Assembly: GCA_020347545.1 (NCBI GenBank)
Contig: CP070731.1
Coordinates: 1,592,368 to 1,603,126 of the forward strand
Direction of reading: 5' to 3'
DNA: 10,759 bases
Source: Flavobacteriaceae bacterium
GTDB lineage: Bacteria > Bacteroidota > Bacteroidia > Flavobacteriales > Flavobacteriaceae
The notes under the pieces are model-generated. The model was not told where the DNA came from. It did not search any database and saw only the letters and a program-made list of their open reading frames with translations. A program made the translations under genes and the position numbers. Shown here piece after piece: positions 6,174-10,759 of this stretch; the stretch's first letter is position 1, and every line of letters begins with the position of its first letter.

Positions 6174-7796
6174 ATGTATAAACCCCTCATATACCTGATA
6201 AGCATTTCGGTGCTTATTTCCTGTATTCCCGAAAAACAAAAAGCGGATCTGATTGTTACAAATGCTAAAATCCACACTGTGGATGAAGCAAACCCTACTG
6301 CAGAAGCCTTTACAGTTAAAAATGGTTCTTTTGTTGCCATTGGAAACACTAAAGAAATTCTTGATCAATATGAATCAGAAAAAATTCTTGACCTGACAGG
6401 TCAAACCGTCCTGCCCGGACTTATCGACGGGCATTGCCATTTTTATAATCTTGGAATATCGATGCAAAATGTGGATTTGGTTGGCACGAAAAGTTATGAA
6501 GAAATTTTACAGAAACTTATTTCATATGCCAAGGGAAAAGAATTGAATTTCATTATTGGCAGGGGATGGTATCAAAACGACTGGAAGGTTAAATCATATC
6601 CAACAAAAAAAGAACTGGATCGGCTCTTTCCGAAAATTCCCGTTGCGCTTTCGAGGGTAGACGGACATGCCATGCTGGTTAATCAGGCGGCGCTAGATCT
6701 TGCCGAAATTGATGGAAGGACAATGGTTCGAGGAGGAGAAATCATAAAAGAAAATGGAGAAATCACCGGAGTTTTGATTGACAATGCCATGTCCCTTATT
6801 GAAAACGCAATGCCGGAACCAACCTTGTCAGAAAAGGTTAAAGCCCTTAAAAATGCTGACAGGCACTGTTTAGCTTTAGGTTTGACAACCGTATCGGATG
6901 CCGGGTTGAACAGGGACGTAATCGATTTAATTGACAGCCTTCAGCGAAACGGAGAATTAAAAACGAAGGTTTACGCAATGATCTCTGTAAGTGATGAAAA
7001 TCTTGATCACTACCTGGACAGAGGTATCTACAAAACCGAGCGGCTCAATGTAAGGTCCTTTAAAATCTATGCTGACGGCGCCTTAGGTTCCAGAGGAGCC
7101 GCATTGAAACAACCTTATTCCGACCGGGAAAATCATTTTGGTGCGATGGTTACGAGCCTGGAAGATCTTGACGATATCGCAAGAACCCTTGCCAAATCAA
7201 AGTTTCAAATGAACACACATGCTATCGGCGACTCTGCCAATTCCTATGTTCTGAAAACCTACGCCAAAGAGCTTAAAAGTCAGACAAACAGAAGATGGAG
7301 AATCGAACATGCTCAGATTGTGGATCCTGAAGATCGGGATTATTTTAGAGAAATCATCCCTTCAGTTCAGCCCACACATGCAACAAGTGACATGTATTGG
7401 GCAAAAGACCGGCTCGGAGAAGAAAGAATTCAATACGCCTATGCATATAATGACCTTTTGAATACTAATGGCAGAATTGTACTTGGGACCGATTTTCCGG
7501 TAGAAAAGGTAAATCCTATGCTAACCTTTTACGCTGCTGTAGCAAGAAAAGACCTTTCAGGTTATCCTCCGGAAGGGTTTGAAATTGAAAATAAACTTAG
7601 CAGAGAAGCGACTCTAAAGGGAATGACAATATGGCCTGCGTATGCAAATTTTGAAGAAAATGAAAAAGGCTCTATTGAACCAGGGAAAAAAGCTGACTTT
7701 GTAATCCTTGATCAGGATATCATGTCCGTTGAAATAGATCAAGTTCCAGATATCAAGATAAATGGAACTTATATCAATGGGGAGAAAGTATATTAA
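6174..7796 (+). CDS. Lipoprotein amidohydrolase (amidohydrolase 3 / YtcJ-like family)
   Basis: 540-residue predicted metal-dependent hydrolase anchored as a lipoprotein. Seen: a lipoprotein signal (hydrophobic 5-16, lipobox LISC with Cys17); the small beta domain typical of amidohydrolases (ADLIVTNAKIHTVD at 24-37, then VLPGLIDGHCHF with metal ligands H87 and H89); FKIYADGALGSRGA with K297; THAIGD with H349; IEHAQ with H379; GTDFPVE with D440; and a C-terminal GSIEPGKKADFVILD that closes the beta domain. All expected metal-site residues are present, so it should be active on an amide or related C-N bond. The substrate cannot be read from sequence; characterised relatives act on varied amides and carbamates. 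The ATG at 6174 gives the intact lipobox. The next gene, DUF2911, faces it with no bases between the two stop codons, so no terminator can separate them. Confidence 0.93.
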   Translation: MYKPLIYLISISVLISCIPEKQKADLIVTNAKIHTVDEANPTAEAFTVKNGSFVAIGNTKEILDQYESEKILDLTGQTVLPGLIDGHCHFYNLGISMQNVDLVGTKSYEEILQKLISYAKGKELNFIIGRGWYQNDWKVKSYPTKKELDRLFPKIPVALSRVDGHAMLVNQAALDLAEIDGRTMVRGGEIIKENGEITGVLIDNAMSLIENAMPEPTLSEKVKALKNADRHCLALGLTTVSDAGLNRDVIDLIDSLQRNGELKTKVYAMISVSDENLDHYLDRGIYKTERLNVRSFKIYADGALGSRGAALKQPYSDRENHFGAMVTSLEDLDDIARTLAKSKFQMNTHAIGDSANSYVLKTYAKELKSQTNRRWRIEHAQIVDPEDRDYFREIIPSVQPTHATSDMYWAKDRLGEERIQYAYAYNDLLNTNGRIVLGTDFPVEKVNPMLTFYAAVARKDLSGYPPEGFEIENKLSREATLKGMTIWPAYANFEENEKGSIEPGKKADFVILDQDIMSVEIDQVPDIKINGTYINGEKVY

Positions 7797-8345
7797 TTAT
7801 AAAAGTATCTTGATGGGCGTGGTTACGCGAGTTGTGTCCCAGGCAAGAATCATGTTTACATGTTTACCTTTGTCCTTGAATCCGATTGAAAATGCCTCAA
7901 GAAATTCAGCTCGGCTGACTTTGGCTCTGGCTCTTGCGACATCGTATTTGGCCTCATATTCATAGGTTCCCCAAACATCTGTATTCGAGCTTAAAATCAA
8001 GGTCCATTCTTCCTGATCAGGTATAGCATACAAAACATAGGTACCTGCTTTTACCTCCGTTTCGCCAAAAATAACGTCATTATAAAATACCACCTCAGTA
8101 GCTTCATTGGCTCCGACCCTCCAGATTTTTCCATAGGGGATGACCTCTCCGAATATCTCTCTGCCATTTTTCTTTGGCCTTCCGTAAAGCACTTTAATCT
8201 TTGGAGGAGTAATCTTATTTGTCCTGAAATATACAATGTCATGAGGACTTACATCCAGGGACTTAAATTCTTGTGACTGCACTTCTTCAGAAAGGAACGC
8301 GGTAATGAAACACACTATTCCTAACAATATATTAATCCTTTTCAT
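7797..8345 (-). CDS. DUF2911 family secreted protein (downstream paralogue)
   Basis: 182-residue protein with a signal peptide (residues 1-24, cleavage near VQSQ) and one DUF2911 domain. The family hallmarks are clear: LYGRPKKNGREIFGEVIPYGKIWRVGANEATEV (53-85, described here by its ends YGRP, IPYGKIWR and GANEATE), KAGTYVLYAIP (99-109) and EEWTLILSS (112-120). The domain's function is not established. The compact beta-rich pattern and export signal point to a periplasmic or surface role. By eye about 45% identical to the gene immediately upstream, from which only 6 nt separate it, so the pair is a tandem duplication in one transcript. Its stop codon (7799-7797) abuts the stop of the convergent amidohydrolase gene. 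The start is the ATG at 8345, giving a normal signal peptide. Confidence 0.9.
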   Translation of the reverse strand: MKRINILLGIVCFITAFLSEEVQSQEFKSLDVSPHDIVYFRTNKITPPKIKVLYGRPKKNGREIFGEVIPYGKIWRVGANEATEVVFYNDVIFGETEVKAGTYVLYAIPDQEEWTLILSSNTDVWGTYEYEAKYDVARARAKVSRAEFLEAFSIGFKDKGKHVNMILAWDTTRVTTPIKILL

Positions 8346-8351
8346 AGCAAT

Positions 8352-8912
8352 TTATAGTTTAGCTAAAATAACATCTTGGGTTGCCAGTGGAATATCAACT
8401 CGGGTTGAATCCCATCCTAAGACCATATACATATTATTAAACTGTTCTTTGAATCCAATAGAAAATACATCGATTTCCGCTGACTCTCTAGAAGGTACCT
8501 TGATTCGCACAACGTCTTTTGCTTCATCGTAAAAAAATGAGCCCCAAGTGTCCGTTTTACTGTTCAAAATAATGATCCATTCTTTCTCACCCGGAATGGT
8601 ATGCATTACATAGGTTCCAGCTTTTACCAGCTTCCTGCCAAAAGACATATCGGTATAAAATTTGACTTCGGTGGCTTCATTAGCACCGGTACGCCATATT
8701 TCTCCAAACGGAACCTGATCTCCAAAAACCTGGGTTGTTTCTTTTTGAGGCCTGCCGTAAACAACTTTAACTAAAGGCTTTGAATCTTTTCTATGCGTTA
8801 AATAGGCGATATCGACAGGAGCCTCATCCAGTTTCTCAAAGGTTTGAGCATAACTGAAAACGGTTGACAACAAGGCACAGATTAGGACTGAGGTAATTAA
8901 TTTATTTTTCAT
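8352..8912 (-). CDS. DUF2911 family secreted protein (upstream paralogue)
   Basis: 186-residue secreted DUF2911 protein, first gene of the tandem pair. I chose ATG at 8912 over an in-frame TTG at 8924: the ATG gives a standard signal peptide (MKNKLITSVLICALLS, cleavage near SYAQ at 20-23), while the TTG only adds four residues. The domain shows YGRPQK (52-57), VPFGEIWRTGANEATEV (67-83), KAGTYVMHTIP (97-107) and EWIIILNS (111-118). It differs from its neighbour mainly at the linker after GTYV and at the C-terminus, where it carries a few extra residues (ATQDVILAKL). No consensus promoter was found in the gap upstream; a near-match, TAATTGTTTG, lies about 5 nt before the start but has two extra bases. 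Biochemical role unknown. Confidence 0.9.
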   Translation of the reverse strand: MKNKLITSVLICALLSTVFSYAQTFEKLDEAPVDIAYLTHRKDSKPLVKVVYGRPQKETTQVFGDQVPFGEIWRTGANEATEVKFYTDMSFGRKLVKAGTYVMHTIPGEKEWIIILNSKTDTWGSFFYDEAKDVVRIKVPSRESAEIDVFSIGFKEQFNNMYMVLGWDSTRVDIPLATQDVILAKL

Positions 8913-9090
8913 AGCAACAAACAATTAAATAGTAATCATTCGGTATAGTAACGTAAAACTGGGAAAATTATTATCTCATTCCATACTTAATATTATGTCA
9001 TAGGCATAAAAAAGAGATCAAACCCCAGCCATATTAAATGTAATCTGCAGGCTCAAGAATCTGTTAAATCCATTTTTTAATGGTCTGATA

Positions 9091-9124
9091 TTTGATATAA
9101 ATAGTATTTTTGTATTTAAATTTG
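9091..9124 (+). promoter_or_regulatory. Promoter of the two-component system
   Basis: TTTG (9091-9094), 22 nt, then TAAATTTG (9117-9124), 7 nt before the response regulator ATG. The -7 box is a full match; the spacer is at the long end of the accepted range. Predicted transcription starts 1-3 nt before the ATG. The remainder of the 219-nt gap 8913-9131 shows no gene or hairpin that I can support. Confidence 0.6.
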
Positions 9125-9131
9125 GTTCAAA

Positions 9132-9806
9132 ATGAAACTTTTAATTGTTGAAGATGAAATGGAACTGCTTAATGCAACAAGCGGTTACCTTGAAAATGAG
9201 GATTTTGTATGTGAAACTGCCCCAAATTTCTTTGAAGCTGAAGACAAGTTGATATCCTACAACTACGATGTGGTTATTCTCGATATAAACCTTCCGGATG
9301 GCAATGGCCTGGACCTTCTGAAAATCGTAAAAGAAAAAAATCCGGAAACGGGGGTATTAATCGTTTCTGCCAAGGATTCTCTCGATGACAAATTAAAAGG
9401 GCTCGATCTTGGTGCAGATGATTATATTACCAAACCTTTTCATCTTGCCGAACTCAATTCAAGAGTAAATTCTCTTTTGCGAAGGCAAAAATTTAAAGGA
9501 AACAAGAATATTATTTTTAAGGAAATTGAGATTGATCCTGTTGCAAAAAGGGCAAAAGCAAATGAAATTATCCTTGATCTTACCAAAAAAGAATATTTCT
9601 TGTTGTTGTATTTTATCACAAACAAAGATCGCGTTCTCACAAAAGAGGCAATAGCGGAGCATCTCTGGGGAGATAATATAGATATGGTGGATAATTTCGA
9701 TTTTATCTATACCCATATGAGAAATCTGCGAAAAAAGTTGAAAAAAAGTGGAGCAAACGACTATTTACAAACCATTTATGGCCTTGGTTATAAATTTGGC
9801 GAATAA
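9132..9806 (+). CDS. OmpR/PhoB-family response regulator
   Basis: 224-residue DNA-binding response regulator. Receiver domain (1-120): acidic pair E7 and D8, phosphoacceptor D51 in VVILDINLPDGNG, S79 in IVSAKD and K101 in ITKPF, so all conserved switch residues are present. C-terminal winged-helix effector domain (about 128-222): TKKEYFLLLYF, the VLTKEAIAEHLWG helix, the recognition-helix region THMRNLRKKL and the closing wing IYGLGYKFG. The partner kinase gene begins 71 nt downstream on the same strand, so the pair is almost certainly one operon. Such regulators bind DNA direct repeats as dimers after phosphorylation. The target genes and stimulus cannot be read from the sequence. No symbol is assigned because many flavobacterial paralogues look alike. 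Confidence 0.95.
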   Translation: MKLLIVEDEMELLNATSGYLENEDFVCETAPNFFEAEDKLISYNYDVVILDINLPDGNGLDLLKIVKEKNPETGVLIVSAKDSLDDKLKGLDLGADDYITKPFHLAELNSRVNSLLRRQKFKGNKNIIFKEIEIDPVAKRAKANEIILDLTKKEYFLLLYFITNKDRVLTKEAIAEHLWGDNIDMVDNFDFIYTHMRNLRKKLKKSGANDYLQTIYGLGYKFGE

Positions 9807-9843
9807 AAATGGCTTGCGGTGATATCAGTGTTGATTAAAATCG

Positions 9844-9863
9844 GCTTTTAAGAAATTAAAAGT
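9844..9863 (+). other. Hairpin with GAAA loop in the regulator-kinase gap
   Basis: CTTTTAA (9845-9851), GAAA (9852-9855), TTAAAAG (9856-9862) is a perfect 7-bp stem with a GNRA-type tetraloop, extended by a G-U pair. It ends 15 nt before the kinase ATG and has no T-tract, so it is not a terminator. It could limit kinase translation or protect an mRNA end; AT-rich chance is also possible. Confidence 0.4.
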
Positions 9864-9877
9864 GCATTTCTTTATAA

Positions 9878-10759
9878 ATGAAGTTATTTGAAAAAACGCG
9901 TAGGACCTATCTTATTTACTCGATTATTATTTTTGTAATATCCAGTATTGTCATTTACTTTACCTTAATGCGCGTTGTTTCCAGAAAGCAGGATGAGAAG
10001 CTCCTTTGGGACAAAGAGTTAATCGAAAAAAAGATCAAATACGAAAATCCGTTACCCATATTTGATGTAGAAGATTTAAGGTATAAAAACCCTCCAAAGG
10101 ACACTCTGTATTTTAAGGATACTTTAATGTATCACGTAGTCAATAATAAGGAGAAATATGAGTTGTACAGGCAACTTACCTCCATTGAAACCTTACAGGG
10201 AAAAACATATAAGATCATAACAAGAACTTCATTGGTGCGCAGCAAAGATTTTATTCTTGCCATTACAGTTTCGGTAGGTATCGTTGTGATGCTGCTCATT
10301 ATAGCCGTATATATCGTAAATACGATAACCATGAGAAGCGCCTGGCTTCCATTTTATAAAAATCTTGAATTACTGAAGAACTTCTCCGTGGAAAAAAATC
10401 AACCGCTCCAACTGAGAGATTCTGATATTGATGAATTTCAGGAATTGAATAGTTCCTTGTCAAAACTCACCAGTAAAATACACGCGGACTTTAATAATTT
10501 GAAAGAGTTCACTGAAAATGCCTCACATGAAATGCAAACGCCACTGGCGATCATGCAGTCAAAATCTGAGATTCTTTTACAGTCTGAAAATTTAAACAAG
10601 GACCAGATTTCGCAGATCAAGGCGATCTACCAGTCCGTCCAAAGACTTTCAAAACTGAACAAAACACTCCTTTTATTGTCCAAAATTGAAAATCAACAAT
10701 TCAAAGATGTGGAAACGATCCACATCAAAGAAGTTCTGGAAAAGCAGCTTGAAATATTT
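9878..10759 (+). CDS. Sensor histidine kinase, 5' part, cut by the window edge
   Basis: The reading frame from ATG at 9878 runs open to the last base (294 codons) and encodes the sensor half of an inner-membrane histidine kinase. Seen: a short cytoplasmic tail, a first membrane helix (about 11-30, YLIYSIIIFVISSIVIYF), a periplasmic domain of about 90 residues (31-123) that I do not recognise, a second helix (about 124-147), a linker with a helical stretch (about 155-205) and a dimerisation/phosphoacceptor domain with the H-box NASHEMQTPLAIMQSK, where H217 is the phosphorylation site. HEMQTPL in place of HELRTPL is a common variant in Bacteroidota. The ATP-binding domain lies beyond the window. 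It follows the OmpR-type regulator by 71 nt on the same strand and should phosphorylate it. The signal is unknown. Confidence 0.93.
   Translation, partial: MKLFEKTRRTYLIYSIIIFVISSIVIYFTLMRVVSRKQDEKLLWDKELIEKKIKYENPLPIFDVEDLRYKNPPKDTLYFKDTLMYHVVNNKEKYELYRQLTSIETLQGKTYKIITRTSLVRSKDFILAITVSVGIVVMLLIIAVYIVNTITMRSAWLPFYKNLELLKNFSVEKNQPLQLRDSDIDEFQELNSSLSKLTSKIHADFNNLKEFTENASHEMQTPLAIMQSKSEILLQSENLNKDQISQIKAIYQSVQRLSKLNKTLLLLSKIENQQFKDVETIHIKEVLEKQLEIF

Noticed and set aside
8912..8924. Upstream TTG start for the first DUF2911 gene
   Set aside because: The in-frame ATG four codons later gives a standard signal peptide; the extension adds nothing recognisable.
9791..9798. TAAATTTG inside the 3' end of the response regulator as a separate kinase promoter
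   Set aside because: It falls on codons of the conserved GYKFG wing of the regulator and has no TTTG at the required distance, so it is likely coding coincidence.

Overview
The window reads as chromosomal DNA of a member of the Bacteroidota, most likely Flavobacteriaceae. The support is an AT-rich base composition, a C-terminal type IX secretion (T9SS) sorting domain, a secreted protein with VGIGT-type motifs, DUF2911 proteins, Bacteroidota-type promoters (TTTG about 18-22 nt before TAnnTTTG), and few Shine-Dalgarno-like sites. I cannot name the genus. No insertion sequence, phage gene, tRNA, rRNA or CRISPR array was seen.

Layout, left to right. On the minus strand, 1-840 holds the 5' part of trpE preceded by a complete transcription attenuator: promoter, an 18-residue leader peptide with three consecutive Trp codons, a candidate antiterminator pairing and a strong intrinsic terminator 12 nt before the trpE start. 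Next, also on the minus strand, is a two-gene unit of secreted proteins: a T9SS-sorted protein (2000-2953) followed 12 nt later by a VGIGT protein with a degenerate beta-solenoid-like repeat (902-1987). Then comes leuS (3123-5939, minus), with a well-matched promoter about 140 nt upstream of its start.

Divergent from leuS on the plus strand is a lipoprotein amidohydrolase of the YtcJ-like family (6174-7796). Its stop codon directly abuts the stop codon of an opposing minus-strand pair of tandem DUF2911 paralogues (7797-8345 and 8352-8912). The right end is a plus-strand two-component system: an OmpR-family response regulator (9132-9806) and the N-terminal 294 residues of its sensor histidine kinase (9878 to the window edge).

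The genes do not form one pathway. The strongest non-coding signal is the trp attenuator, which would couple trpE transcription to charged tRNA-Trp. The TrpE fragment also carries the LLES motif of the tryptophan feedback site, so both layers of control are visible. A second pattern is that three separate transcripts (trpL, the T9SS operon, the response regulator) carry the same box, TAAATTTG, only 5-10 nt before the start codon. This predicts leaderless or nearly leaderless mRNAs, in contrast to leuS.
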